Shown in pieces: positions 36,287 to 45,254 of a DNA stretch of 64,000 nucleotides. The position numbers and the translations under genes are program-made. The stretch is from NCBI RefSeq assembly GCF_003688625.1, contig NZ_RCWY01000002.1, forward strand, positions 434,001 through 498,000, in the 5' to 3' direction. Every line of letters starts with the position of its first letter. The stretch's first letter is position 1. Below the pieces are notes generated by a model. It saw nothing but the letters and a program-made list of their open reading frames with translations. It did not search any database and was not told the origin of the DNA. This DNA comes from Sphingomonas sp. PP-CE-3A-406 (GTDB taxonomy: Bacteria; Pseudomonadota; Alphaproteobacteria; Sphingomonadales; Sphingomonadaceae).

Positions 36287-37678
36287 TCAGTTAATCCCGC
36301 CTTTGAGGCCAGCCTGGAGACCCGCCACGACGCGCGCGAGGCCAACCCCGTTCGATCCCTTGACGAGCACGACATCGCCCGGCGCCAGGATCGTCCGTAA
36401 CGACGCGAGCGCGGCCGCAGCGTCGCCCACATGGACGGTTTCGATCTGTCCCTCAAGCACCTGCGCTAACGGCGCCATCGCTTCACCGACCAACAGCGCC
36501 ATTTCGACGCGAGCGGCGAGAATGGGCTCGGCGAGGCCGGCGTGATAGTCGTCGGAGCCCTCACCCAGTTCGCGCATTTCGCCGAGTACCGCGATGTGGC
36601 GGCCCGGCTCGTGGCTGAGGACGCTGAGCGTCGCGCGCATCGAGGCTGGGTTGGCGTTGTAGCTTTCGTCGATCACAAGCGCCTGGCCTTCGCCAACGGT
36701 AACCAGCGACCGTGCGCCACGACCTTGCAGCCCACCAAGCTCAGCCAGCGCGAGCCCAGCCAGCCCGAGATCACTGCCGGCCGCCTGCACGCACGCCAGC
36801 ACGCCAAGCGCATTAGACACCCAATGCGCGCCGGGCTGCGCGATCGTGAAGCTCAGCTCATGCTCCGCCCCCTGCCCCATCCGCGCGGTGACGAACGTCC
36901 CGCCGGTCGGCAGCCGCATCGCCTCGATCGCGCGGACGTCGGCGCCTTTCTCGCTGCCCAACGTGACGATGTGCGCGGCATGCGGCGCGGCGTGTCCGAG
37001 CAGCCGGTCGCGGTGCGGGCTGTCATAGGGCACGATCGCAGTCCCGTCCGGTTCGAGGCCAGCGAAAATCTCGCCCTTTGCGTCGGCGATCGCGCTTTCG
37101 TCGGCAAAGAACGCGGTATGCGCCGGCGCGATCGCGGTGATCATCGCGATATGCGGCCGCACGAGCAGCGTCAGCTCGGCGAGTTCGCCCGCATGGTTCA
37201 TCCCCATCTCGAACACGCCAAACTTAGCGTCGCGCGGCATGCGGGCGAGGCTGAGCGGGACGCCGGTATGGTTGTTGTAGCTCTTGACCGAGCGATGCAC
37301 CTCGCCGGGCGCCGCGCGGTCGAGGCAGGCGAACAGCGCTTCCTTGGCACTGGTCTTCCCAACCGACCCGGTGACACCGATGATCTTCGCACCGCTCCGA
37401 GCCCGGCTCGCCCGCCCAAGCGCCTGCAACGCGATAAAGCTGTCCTCGACGAGGACGTGCGGATGATAGCAAGGCTCCGACACGATCGCCCCCGCCGCGC
37501 CCTGTGCGAAGGCCTGATCGAGGAACAGGTGCCCGTCGCTGGCCTCGCCCTTCATCGCAATAAAGAGGTCGCCGGGGCCAACCTCCCGCGAGTCGAACGC
37601 GACGCCACTGACGGCGAAGTCACCAGACGCCACACCACCGGTAGCCGCTGCGATCTCGGCCGAAGTCCACAGACTCAC
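36287..37678 (-). CDS. murF: UDP-N-acetylmuramoyl-tripeptide--D-alanyl-D-alanine ligase
   Basis: The 463-residue Mur ligase adds D-Ala-D-Ala to the tripeptide precursor. The N-terminal domain has VAFDSREVGPGDLFIAMKGE, the P-loop is IIGVTGSVGKTSAKEALF, and FEMGMNHAGELAELT, IDESYNANPASMRA and VLGEMRELGEGS follow. The start is a GTG at 37678. Its ribosome binding sequence (GGGAGGGGGGCA) is part of the palindromic element that separates it from murE, one of the few non-overlapping junctions in the cluster. Stop and mraY start are adjacent. Confidence 0.96.
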   Translation of the reverse strand: MSLWTSAEIAAATGGVASGDFAVSGVAFDSREVGPGDLFIAMKGEASDGHLFLDQAFAQGAAGAIVSEPCYHPHVLVEDSFIALQALGRASRARSGAKIIGVTGSVGKTSAKEALFACLDRAAPGEVHRSVKSYNNHTGVPLSLARMPRDAKFGVFEMGMNHAGELAELTLLVRPHIAMITAIAPAHTAFFADESAIADAKGEIFAGLEPDGTAIVPYDSPHRDRLLGHAAPHAAHIVTLGSEKGADVRAIEAMRLPTGGTFVTARMGQGAEHELSFTIAQPGAHWVSNALGVLACVQAAGSDLGLAGLALAELGGLQGRGARSLVTVGEGQALVIDESYNANPASMRATLSVLSHEPGRHIAVLGEMRELGEGSDDYHAGLAEPILAARVEMALLVGEAMAPLAQVLEGQIETVHVGDAAAALASLRTILAPGDVVLVKGSNGVGLARVVAGLQAGLKGGIN

Positions 37679-37681
37679 TGC

Positions 37682-37786
37682 CCCCCTCCCGCCTGCGGGA
37701 GGGGTCGGGGGAGGGGCTGACCAAACAAAGCGGACGCCAGTACGTACGTCGCGCCCTCCCCTAGCCCCTCCCGCAAGCGGGAGGGG
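37682..37786. repeat. Palindromic paired element between murE and murF
   Basis: The left arm CCCCTCCCGCCTGCGGGAGGGG and the inverted right arm CCCCTCCCGCAAGCGGGAGGGG enclose about 50 bases. The family is that of 3301-3403. In the transcript the left arm lies immediately before the murF GTG and provides its purine-rich ribosome binding sequence. Confidence 0.85.
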
Positions 37787-37805
37787 AATGACGATGCCGT
37801 GCCCT

Positions 37806-39221
37806 TCACGCCGCGCACTCCCGCGCGACGGTCACATCATCGAACGGCAGCACCATGTCGCCGACGATCTGCCCCTGCTCATGCCCCTTGCCGGCGATCA
37901 GCACGATATCCTCGGGCCCAGCCTCGCGCACAGCGGCCCCGATCGCCGCCCGCCGGTCGCCGATTTCCTCAGCCCCGCGCGCGCCCTTCAACACGTCGCA
38001 GCGGATCGCCCGAGCGTCCTCGGTCCGGGGATTGTCGTCGGTCACGATAACGCGGTCGGCGTGTTGCACCGCGACCTGCCCCATCGTCTCACGCTTGCCG
38101 GTGTCGCGGTCGCCGCCAGCGCCAAACACCACGATCAGTTTACCACCAGCGTGCGGTTTGAGCGCAGCGATTGCTGCTTCGAGCGCGTCCGGCGTATGCG
38201 CGTAGTCGACATACACCGGCGCACCCGACTTCGCGATCACGGCGCGTTCCAGCCGCCCGCGGACCGGCTGCAACCGCGCGAGATTGGCGATCGTCGCGGC
38301 CACATCGCCGCCGGTCGCGATCACCAGTCCCGCCGAGACCAGCGCGTTCGCTGCCTGGTATGCGCCGATCAGCGGCAAGGTGACCTTGTACGTCTGGCCC
38401 TCCGCCTCGATCGTCAGCCCCTGCCCAAGCAACGTCGGATCGCGCCCTACCAGCCGCAACGTCTCGCCCTGCGTCCCGACCGTAATGAGCCGATTGCCGC
38501 GTTCGCGGGCCAGGTCGATCACCCGCGCCGATTGTGGATCGTCCGCCCACACCACCGCGGCCCCGTCGGTCGACAGCACTTCGGAGAACAACCGGATCTT
38601 GGCAGTGAAATACGCCGCCATGTCGCCGTGATAGTCGAGATGGTCGCGGCTGAGGTTCGTGAACGCCGCGGCAGCCACTTTCAGCCCCTCCGTGCGGTAC
38701 TGCGTCAGCCCGTGGCTGGAAGCCTCGAACGCCAGATGCGTAACACCCTCACGTGCAAGCCCCGCCACGTTCGACAGGAACGTCACCACGTCCGGCGTCG
38801 TCAGCCCGGTCGTCACCCGCTCGTCGGCCGTCGTAACCCCCAGCGTCCCGATCGACGCCGCATGAAACCCCGCCATCCGCCAGAGCTGCCGAGTCATCTC
38901 GACACACGACGTCTTGCCGTTGGTCCCAGTGATCGCCACCGACGTCTCAGGAAATGGCGCGAAGAACTTCGCGGCCAGTTGCGCGAACCGCTCGCGGGGA
39001 TTGTCATCGGCGATGTAGGTGGCGCCCTCGACCGTCAGCCCCGGTCGCGCAACCACCGCGATCGCACCAGACCGGATCGCATCCGCCACGAAATCCTCGC
39101 CGTTGACGCGCGCGCCTTCGAACGCGCCGAACACCGTGCCCGGCGCGACCTTGCGGTGATCGATCGCGAACCCCGTCACCTGCGCCTCTTCCGTCCCGTC
39201 GGTCAGCGCTGCGAGTTTCAT
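37806..39221 (-). CDS. murE: UDP-N-acetylmuramoyl-L-alanyl-D-glutamate--2,6-diaminopimelate ligase
   Basis: The 471-residue Mur ligase adds the third residue of the stem peptide. It has GFAIDHRKVAPGTVFGAFEG, the P-loop SVAITGTNGKTSCVEMTRQL, FEASSHGLTQYR, NLSRDHLDYHGDM and VYVDYAHTPDALEAAI. The motif DNPRTED near residue 400 is typical of diaminopimelate-adding MurE, so meso-Dap rather than Lys is expected. The ATG at 39221 lies 10 bases after the ftsI stop with GAGGA in the gap. The end is separated from murF by a paired repeat. Confidence 0.96.
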   Translation of the reverse strand: MKLAALTDGTEEAQVTGFAIDHRKVAPGTVFGAFEGARVNGEDFVADAIRSGAIAVVARPGLTVEGATYIADDNPRERFAQLAAKFFAPFPETSVAITGTNGKTSCVEMTRQLWRMAGFHAASIGTLGVTTADERVTTGLTTPDVVTFLSNVAGLAREGVTHLAFEASSHGLTQYRTEGLKVAAAAFTNLSRDHLDYHGDMAAYFTAKIRLFSEVLSTDGAAVVWADDPQSARVIDLARERGNRLITVGTQGETLRLVGRDPTLLGQGLTIEAEGQTYKVTLPLIGAYQAANALVSAGLVIATGGDVAATIANLARLQPVRGRLERAVIAKSGAPVYVDYAHTPDALEAAIAALKPHAGGKLIVVFGAGGDRDTGKRETMGQVAVQHADRVIVTDDNPRTEDARAIRCDVLKGARGAEEIGDRRAAIGAAVREAGPEDIVLIAGKGHEQGQIVGDMVLPFDDVTVARECAA

Positions 39222-39231
39222 GCAATAGTCC

Positions 39232-40950
39232 TCATTGCCCGGTCGGCTGTGTACGCGACGGGTCCTGCCACAAAGTCGGCAGGATGTCAGACACGTCGAT
39301 GTCGCGGTGCGCGTCCGGCACCACGCCCAGGATCGCACCGACGCGCGAGATCGTCCGGCCGACCACCGGCGCGGTATTCCACGCCGCGGTCTTCCACCCG
39401 GCGGTTTCCTTCGTGCCGAGCGGCGAATCGAGCATCGCCAGTACGACATAACGCGGCGCATCCATCGGGAATGCCGCGGCAAAGGTCGCCACGTTGCGCG
39501 AATGATCGTAGCCGCCCGAGACGGCAGCCTCGGCCGTCCCGGTCTTGCCACCGACGCGGTAGCCCGGCGCATCGCCCTTGCGACCCGTGCCGCGCTGCAC
39601 GATCAGCCGCAGCATCTGCCGCATCCGCGCGCTGGTCTGCTCGCTGATCACCCGGCGACCGGCAACCGCATGACCCGGCGCAACCTTCAGCAACGTCGCC
39701 GGCCGCCAGATCCCGCCATTGACCAGTGCGGCGTACGCGCTCGCCAGATGCAGCGGGGTCACCGCGATGCCGTGGCCATAGGCGGTGGTCATCGTCGTCG
39801 TCCGCGCCCAGTATTTTGGCCACAACGGACGGCCCTTTTCGCGCAGTTCGATATCGGGCTTGGTATCGAAGCCAAGTTTCTTGAACATCGCCTGCATCTT
39901 CGCGGGCCCGACCTCGTCGGCCACACGTGCGGTGGCGATGTTGGACGAGTAGATCAGTGTCTCGGCCATGTTCAGCCAGCGCTTGGGATCGCCGCGCTCG
40001 TCATGGATCGTGAAGCGCCCGACCTGGAGCGGATGCGTCGCATCGAAGCGCCGCGCGAACGATGTGACGACACCCGTGTCCATCGCGGTCGCCATCGTGA
40101 TCGGCTTGAACGTCGAGCCGAGCTCGAACACGCTCTGCGTCGTGATGTTGCGAAGCTGTTCGCTGCCCGACATGCCGACGCGGTTGGGGTTGAAGGTCGG
40201 CAACGAGACCATCGCGATCACTTCGCCGGTCGCCACGTCGAGGACGATGCCGCCAGCCCCTCGCGCGGAAAACGTCGTCATCGCGCGGCCGAGTTCGCTC
40301 TCCATCGCCGCCTGGACGCGGTTGTCGAGCGACAGCGCGACGGGCGTGCCGTTGAGTGCAGGATTGGTCAGCCGCTCGTCGAGCACGCGCTCCATCCCGC
40401 TCATGCCGTGGCCCGCGGTCGACAGGAAGCCGAGCGCATGCGCCGCCATCGTCGATTGCGGGTAGAGCCGCTGCGTATCGCGGTCGAACACGATCGCGGG
40501 CTCGCCGATCGCATTGACCTGCTCGACCAAAGCCGGCGACGCGCGCCGCTGGAGATAGATGAAGCTCTTGCCCGACGTCAGCAGCGCATAATAATGCGCC
40601 TGGTCGCCCGCTTCCGGCATCAGCGCGGCAAGCTTGCTGGCGATCTCGGTCGGATCGCCGATCAGCTTCTTCGGGTGCACCGCGATCGTCCACGCATCGA
40701 TCGTCCGCGCGAGCGGCGCGCCGTTGCGATCGACGATGTCGCCGCGCGCCGCGATCACCGCCGAGCGCGCCTGCGGATCGGCGAGCGACGCCTGCACCGC
40801 CAGCATTCCGAGCCGCCCGACCACCACCAACACCGCCGCCCCGAACAGGAACATCAGCATCATCAGGCGCGTGTGCGCCGTCGCCACCAGTGCATGACGC
40901 TGGTTGGCGCTACGTTGCTGCGAGACGGGCCGGGCGACCAAGGCGGTCAC
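39232..40950 (-). CDS. ftsI: septal penicillin-binding protein 3 (FtsI)
   Basis: The 572-residue class B PBP cross-links septal peptidoglycan. It has a cytoplasmic tail, one span (about residues 29-50, MMLMFLFGAAVLVVVGRLGM), a dimerisation domain with AARGDIVDRNGAPLA, and the transpeptidase domain. The active-site triad motifs are STFK (Ser279-Lys282), SSN (335-337) and KTG (469-471). The start is a GTG at 40950 that overlaps the ftsL-like stop (GTGA). It acts with FtsW encoded downstream. Length is typical. Confidence 0.96.
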   Translation of the reverse strand: MTALVARPVSQQRSANQRHALVATAHTRLMMLMFLFGAAVLVVVGRLGMLAVQASLADPQARSAVIAARGDIVDRNGAPLARTIDAWTIAVHPKKLIGDPTEIASKLAALMPEAGDQAHYYALLTSGKSFIYLQRRASPALVEQVNAIGEPAIVFDRDTQRLYPQSTMAAHALGFLSTAGHGMSGMERVLDERLTNPALNGTPVALSLDNRVQAAMESELGRAMTTFSARGAGGIVLDVATGEVIAMVSLPTFNPNRVGMSGSEQLRNITTQSVFELGSTFKPITMATAMDTGVVTSFARRFDATHPLQVGRFTIHDERGDPKRWLNMAETLIYSSNIATARVADEVGPAKMQAMFKKLGFDTKPDIELREKGRPLWPKYWARTTTMTTAYGHGIAVTPLHLASAYAALVNGGIWRPATLLKVAPGHAVAGRRVISEQTSARMRQMLRLIVQRGTGRKGDAPGYRVGGKTGTAEAAVSGGYDHSRNVATFAAAFPMDAPRYVVLAMLDSPLGTKETAGWKTAAWNTAPVVGRTISRVGAILGVVPDAHRDIDVSDILPTLWQDPSRTQPTGQ

Positions 40951-41636
40951 CGCCGCTTACGGCTCTCGGAGCGGGCGCCGCTCATGATGTCACCCAGCGT
41001 CGTGTCGGACAGGAGCTTGCGGTCGAGCATCGCGACCGCCTGCGGACGGACCTTCGCGACGGCGGCGAGGCGCTCTGTCTTGGCGGCGCGGACGAGTGCG
41101 ACCTCGGCGGACCGCGGCGTCGACACCGACGCGCGGATCACGACCGGCTTGAGCGCAGTCTTGGACGCAGCCTGGATCGCAACGTTCATCGCGCGCGGTG
41201 CGCTAACCTGCGCCATCTGCACTGGAGCAAGCTTCACCACGGCAGGAGCAGCGGTGACCGGCACGATCGACGTGGAGACGACGGACCCCGCCCCCGACGG
41301 CACCAGCAACGCGGCGGTCTGGACCCCGTCCGCGCGCAGGCTGTTGACGTCGAGCGCCGCGAGCGCGGCCTCGCTCACGACGAACTGGCCGGCAGTCGGC
41401 GCCGACAGCGCCAGCGTGTCGCCGTTCCAGCGCTCGAGCTGGGCCAGGTTGCCCCGCGTGTCGAACTCGGTTTCCAGCGCGCGGATGTCGCGCTGCGCGG
41501 AGCGGATCTGACCATTGACCGCCTCCAGCTTCTTGCGCTCGGCGGCGACCTGCAGCGACACGAGGTAGAAACCGAGCACGACGGCCACGCAGCCCCCGAA
41601 CCAGCCCACACCCTTCATCCGATACGCCGCCGTCAT
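40947..41636 (-). CDS. ftsL: FtsL-like division protein with a long periplasmic tail
   Basis: The 229-residue protein occupies the ftsL position between rsmH and ftsI. It has one N-terminal span ([20 protein letters not shown]) followed by a coiled coil ([20 protein letters not shown] to about residue 65), as in FtsL, which forms the FtsQLB complex and activates FtsWI. The C-terminal part (about residues 90-229) is Ala/Val/Pro-rich with no recognised fold and makes it about twice the E. coli length. Both ends overlap neighbouring genes by four bases. The identity rests on topology and position rather than on strong sequence motifs. Confidence 0.82.
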   Translation of the reverse strand: MTAAYRMKGVGWFGGCVAVVLGFYLVSLQVAAERKKLEAVNGQIRSAQRDIRALETEFDTRGNLAQLERWNGDTLALSAPTAGQFVVSEAALAALDVNSLRADGVQTAALLVPSGAGSVVSTSIVPVTAAPAVVKLAPVQMAQVSAPRAMNVAIQAASKTALKPVVIRASVSTPRSAEVALVRAAKTERLAAVAKVRPQAVAMLDRKLLSDTTLGDIMSGARSESRKRR

Positions 41637-42598
41637 GTCGTCACCTCTTCCGTCCAGGGTTGCGCGGAGGTCCGCCGCGCCGTCCGTAATGTCGCCGAGC
41701 GCGCACGCGGGTTGCGTGCGATCTCGGCCTCGCCGGCGCGAACGCCGCGGCCGACATGAGAAAAACTAGGTTCCGCAACGGCTTTCACCTGCGGAAGATG
41801 ACGCGAACCTGAAGGAGAGCCCCCAGACCGCGTGCGCAGGAAGCGCTTCACCATCCGGTCCTCGAGGCTGTGAAACGTCACGATGGCCAGGCGGCCACCG
41901 GGCTTCAACACGCGTTCGGCCGCCAGCAACCCGTCGGCGAGTTCGCCAAGCTCGCGGTTCACATGGATCCGGATCGCCTGGAACGCGCGGGTCGCGGGGT
42001 CCTTCTTGTCGTGTGCCTTGTAGCCGAGCGCACGGCGGACGATGTGCGCCAGCTCGCCGGTCCGCGTCAGCGGACGCGCCGCGACGATCGCGCGCGCGAC
42101 ACGCCGCGACTTGGGCTCGTCGCCGTACTGGTACAGCACGTCGGCGATCTCGTTCTCGTCCGCCTCGTTGACGAAATCGGCCGCAGACATGCCGGCCTGC
42201 GCCATCCGCATGTCGAGCGGGCCATCCGACTGGAACGAGAAGCCGCGCTCGGCCTGGTCGAGCTGCATCGACGACACGCCGATGTCGAGCGTCACACCAT
42301 CGACCGGCGCGAGGCCGCGCGCTTCGAGTTCGGACGCCATCGCCGAGAAGTCCGCAGCGATCAGCGTCAGACCTTCTTCGGCTTCTTCCATCGCGCGACC
42401 ATTGGCGATCGCGTCGGGATCGCGATCGAACGCGACGATCCGCGCACCCGACTTGAGCAGCGCCAGCGTATAGCCGCCCGCACCGAACGTGCCGTCGACC
42501 ATCGTCTCGCCGGGCTCGGGGGAAAGCGCGGCCAGGACTTCGTCGAGGAGTACCGGGATGTGTGGCGCGGATGTATCGAGAACGGGGGGACTGCTCAC
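41633..42598 (-). CDS. rsmH: 16S rRNA (cytosine(1402)-N(4))-methyltransferase
   Basis: The 321-residue SAM-dependent enzyme (formerly MraW) methylates C1402 of 16S rRNA. It has [14 protein letters not shown] at the N-terminus, the SAM-binding [33 protein letters not shown], and the C-terminal [18 protein letters not shown]. The GTG start at 42598 overlaps the mraZ stop (GTGA). The frame continues upstream through mraZ but without family content. The stop overlaps ftsL. Confidence 0.96.
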   Translation of the reverse strand: MSSPPVLDTSAPHIPVLLDEVLAALSPEPGETMVDGTFGAGGYTLALLKSGARIVAFDRDPDAIANGRAMEEAEEGLTLIAADFSAMASELEARGLAPVDGVTLDIGVSSMQLDQAERGFSFQSDGPLDMRMAQAGMSAADFVNEADENEIADVLYQYGDEPKSRRVARAIVAARPLTRTGELAHIVRRALGYKAHDKKDPATRAFQAIRIHVNRELGELADGLLAAERVLKPGGRLAIVTFHSLEDRMVKRFLRTRSGGSPSGSRHLPQVKAVAEPSFSHVGRGVRAGEAEIARNPRARSATLRTARRTSAQPWTEEVTT

Positions 42599-43122
42599 AG
42601 CTGCACCCCCTTCTCGGCCATGTAGAAGCGCGCCATCTCCTTGACGACGGTGGGCATGCCGTCGGTGACGATCAGCGTCGCGGGGTCCCAGATCTCGATA
42701 TAATCGAGCACGCCGTAGAAGAACGCATGACCCTTGATGCCCGCATAGAAGCGCGGGAACGCAGGCATGATGAAGCGACCGGAGCCGTCGAACGGCACCG
42801 CTTCGCCCGACGCGGCGGCGCGCTTGATGTTGTAGTCGTATTCGCCGTTCTCGGACGTGTTCTCGGATTCGCGACGATCGAGGCGCTCGGCGAGGATGTC
42901 GACGTAACCGGGATCGTACGCGACCAGGCAGCGATTCTTCTGATGCGCGCCGATGATGATGGTCCCGCCGTCCTTGCCGTTCGCCTTGGGCGCATTTGCC
43001 GAAAGCGTGGTGCGGAGCGCCGAGGGGATGGCTACCCGGCCCTTGTCGTCGACAAGGCCGATACCGTCTCCTTGATAGCGACCACGCACCGACACGCCAA
43101 AACCCTTCGAAATGGCGCACAT
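42595..43122 (-). CDS. mraZ: transcriptional regulator MraZ
   Basis: The 175-residue protein has two SpoVT/AbrB-like halves, each with the DxxGR core: [14 protein letters not shown] and [15 protein letters not shown]. MraZ represses its own dcw operon and binds DNA as a ring-shaped oligomer. The first half normally starts only a few residues before GRYQ, so the GTG at 43095 (with GAAGGG upstream) may be the true start in place of the ATG at 43122. It heads the cluster. Three TGGGN-like repeats lie about 100 bases upstream, consistent with autorepression. Confidence 0.92.
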   Translation of the reverse strand: MCAISKGFGVSVRGRYQGDGIGLVDDKGRVAIPSALRTTLSANAPKANGKDGGTIIIGAHQKNRCLVAYDPGYVDILAERLDRRESENTSENGEYDYNIKRAAASGEAVPFDGSGRFIMPAFPRFYAGIKGHAFFYGVLDYIEIWDPATLIVTDGMPTVVKEMARFYMAEKGVQL

Positions 43123-43222
43123 GATTCACCGTCCCGAGCCGCGACCCTCGTCGCGCCTCGACCGCAGCAATCGCCGACGGTGAAACATGCCCCTGTATTA
43201 ATCTCCATCTACCATAGCGGAC

Positions 43223-43247
43223 TGGGGACGCAACGGGATTTTTGGGG
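43223..43247. promoter_or_regulatory. MraZ-box array (three TGGGN-like repeats, 10-base period)
   Basis: TGGGG at 43223, ACGGG at 43233 and TGGGG at 43243 are separated by 5-base spacers, with a weaker ACGGA at 43253. The E. coli MraZ operator is three TGGGN repeats with 5-base spacers, so spacing and sequence agree. The repeats read on the plus strand, opposite to mraZ. Confidence 0.6.
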
Positions 43248-43312
43248 ATTGGACGGAATCCATGACAGGTTTCGTCGACCAAATCGGGGAAAATTGCACC
43301 CCACACCGCGGA

Positions 43313-43327
43313 TTAACGCGCCGTTAG
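43313..43327. promoter_or_regulatory. CtrA-box-like motif upstream of the dcw cluster
   Basis: TTAA, seven bases, TTAG matches the CtrA consensus TTAA-N7-TTAA with one mismatch. It lies about 190 bases before mraZ. CtrA controls division genes in several Alphaproteobacteria, but a single match is weak evidence. Confidence 0.3.
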
Positions 43328-43475
43328 GGACGTTCGGCTGGGGAATTCCGGGGATCAGGCACAATCGGCGGTTCGAACGGGCAGCCTCGATGGGCACGCG
43401 CGAATGTTCAACGCGCCATGGATCGTGTCCGGCGATGTGCAATCATCGATGTCCAATCAAGGGCAGCAATCGGCC

Positions 43476-43745
43476 TCAGCGAGTCGGGCCTTGACCATTT
43501 GCACTGGGAGCGACGCCCATTTCGGCCAGGGGTTCGGTGGGATCGGCAGCGTCCACGCTATTCGTCACGCCCATGTTGGCCACCACGTCTGGCTGGGCGG
43601 CCCCTACCGCCGCAACCGGCCGCTCGCGGCTTGCAGAGCCGATGATCGCGCTGGCCAGCCCGATCAAAAGCACCACGGCCGCAAGGCCGATCAGGCCGAC
43701 CTTAATGCGCTGCATGCGCTGATAGGGATCGTTGGGTGACTTCAT
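43476..43745 (-). CDS. small single-span membrane protein, 89 residues
   Basis: The protein starts MKSPNDPYQRMQRIKVGLIG, has one hydrophobic segment (about residues 15-38), and continues with an acidic, Ala/Pro-rich periplasmic tail. N-terminal positive charges put the tail outside the cytoplasm. It lies between cysK and the dcw promoter, on the same strand as both, about 60 bases after cysK. No family is recognised. Its position directly before mraZ may be incidental. Confidence 0.75.
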   Translation of the reverse strand: MKSPNDPYQRMQRIKVGLIGLAAVVLLIGLASAIIGSASRERPVAAVGAAQPDVVANMGVTNSVDAADPTEPLAEMGVAPSANGQGPTR

Positions 43746-43803
43746 CTTGTCGCGTTCCGATACCCGACCATCGTCCCGCTGTCGATTCTCGACGCAGGGC
43801 GGC

Positions 43804-44772
43804 TCAAGTCAGGCCCTTGGCTGCGCGCCATTCGGGATCGTACAGCGTCGACAGATATCGGAATCCGGTATCGCACAGAATCGTCGCGATGCGCTTTCCC
43901 GGACCCAGATGCCGCGCCAGCGCGACCGCTCCCGCGACGTTGATACCCGACGACAAGCCGAGGCAGAGTCCTTCGTCGTCGAGCAGCCGGCGAACCCAGG
44001 CATACCCCTCCTGGTCCGAGATCCGGAACTGGGTGTCGATCGGCGCGCCTTCGAGGTTGGCGGTGATTCGCCCCTGCCCGATCCCCTCGGCGACCGACGA
44101 TCCCTCGGACTTCAGTTCGCCGTGCGCATAATAGTTGTAGAGCGCGGCGCCGTGCGGGTCGCTAAGTGCGATGCAGACCGCCTCGTCCTTGGCCTTCAGC
44201 CCCAGCCCGACGCCGGCGATCGTCCCGCCGGTACCGGCCGCGCACGTGAAGCCATCGACCCGGCCCTCCATCTGCGCCCAGATTTCCTCGGCGGTGCCGA
44301 CGATGTGGGCGCGACGGTTGGCGATATTGTCGAACTGGTTCGCCCAGATCGCGCCCGGCGTCTCGTCGGCGATCCGGCGCGAGGTATGGACGAAATGGCA
44401 CGGCGACGAGAACGCCGCCGCAGGCACCAGCACCAGTTCGGCGCCCAGAGCCCTGAGCGTGTCCATCTTCTCGCGGCTCTGCGTCTCGGGCATGACGATG
44501 ATCGTCTTGTAGCCCTTGGCGTTGGCGACCAGCGCGAGACCGATACCGGTGTTGCCCGCGGTCCCCTCGACGATCGTGCCGCCGGGCTGGAGCAGACCCC
44601 GCTCCTCCGCATCCTCGACGATGAACAGCGCCGCGCGATCCTTGACCGACGCGCCGGGGTTGGCGAATTCGCACTTTCCGAAGATATCGCAGCCCGTTGC
44701 GTCGCTCGGCCCTTTCAGTCGAACGAGCGGTGTGTTGCCGATCAGGGCGAGCGTATCAGATGTCGTGTGCAT
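43804..44772 (-). CDS. cysK: cysteine synthase
   Basis: The 322-residue PLP enzyme of the cysteine synthase family makes cysteine from O-acetylserine and sulfide. It has IGNTPLVRL, the PLP Lys44 in NPGASVKDRAALFI, the phosphate/substrate loop EGTAGNTGIGLAL, and the C-terminal GLSSGINVAGAVALA. I chose the ATG at 44772 because the family N-terminus follows directly; longer frames are unsupported. CysK versus CysM or a cystathionine beta-synthase-like role cannot be settled from motifs alone. It is divergent from a 50-residue plus-strand gene. Confidence 0.92.
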   Translation of the reverse strand: MHTTSDTLALIGNTPLVRLKGPSDATGCDIFGKCEFANPGASVKDRAALFIVEDAEERGLLQPGGTIVEGTAGNTGIGLALVANAKGYKTIIVMPETQSREKMDTLRALGAELVLVPAAAFSSPCHFVHTSRRIADETPGAIWANQFDNIANRRAHIVGTAEEIWAQMEGRVDGFTCAAGTGGTIAGVGLGLKAKDEAVCIALSDPHGAALYNYYAHGELKSEGSSVAEGIGQGRITANLEGAPIDTQFRISDQEGYAWVRRLLDDEGLCLGLSSGINVAGAVALARHLGPGKRIATILCDTGFRYLSTLYDPEWRAAKGLT

Positions 44773-44962
44773 CGCCGACAAATGGCGCTGCCATCCGCCG
44801 CGGGCAACCCATCGAAAGTTTTGCGTGCTAAACACGATACGCCAAGCCGACAGGTCGTGCCGAACGCCTCTCGCGCAAACCCATAACGTGCTTCCAGGGT
44901 GGATTGATCCATGTTAGCCTCGCCACCTGTCCAAGTCGCGGCCAGGAAAAGGGCTATCGGTG

Positions 44963-45115
44963 ATGAAAAACTACGAACATGCGCTGTCGTTGCTGGAGGA
45001 AGCAACGCGGATCATGCTCGCTGTCGGCGACACGCTGGTCGCCGCGCACATCGCGACACCGATCGACGTCATTGAAACGCGTCTCACCGCATTGCGCGGC
45101 ATGCAGAAGCCCTGA
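44963..45115 (+). CDS. hypothetical protein, 50 residues
   Basis: A short frame encodes MKNYEHALSLLEEATRIM followed by a second predicted helix ending RLTALRGMQKP. It is highly helical and soluble. Codon use looks like that of neighbouring genes, and the frame has a clear ATG, but the ribosome binding site is weak. It lies alone between cysK and the lipoprotein gene. No family is recognised, and it may be a chance frame. Confidence 0.45.
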   Translation: MKNYEHALSLLEEATRIMLAVGDTLVAAHIATPIDVIETRLTALRGMQKP

Positions 45116-45254
45116 CCCCCGTCCGACGCGCGCTCGACATGCCGCGCGCCTTGATCAGCCCGTCAGCAAGGCTGACCTGTTCGTCGTCCGGGGATGCGAT
45201 GGTAGCGCTTAAACCTTGACGCCCTATGCTGCATGCGCGAAGCGAGGTTCCGCT

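Larger units (their letters stand above)
43123..43475. other. 353-base dcw promoter region
   Basis: No gene is seen between mraZ and the small membrane protein gene upstream. It should hold the main dcw promoter. It contains three TGGGN-like repeats (43223-43247) and a CtrA-like TTAA-N7-TTAG motif (43313-43327). I could not fix a confident -35/-10 pair. Confidence 0.6.
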
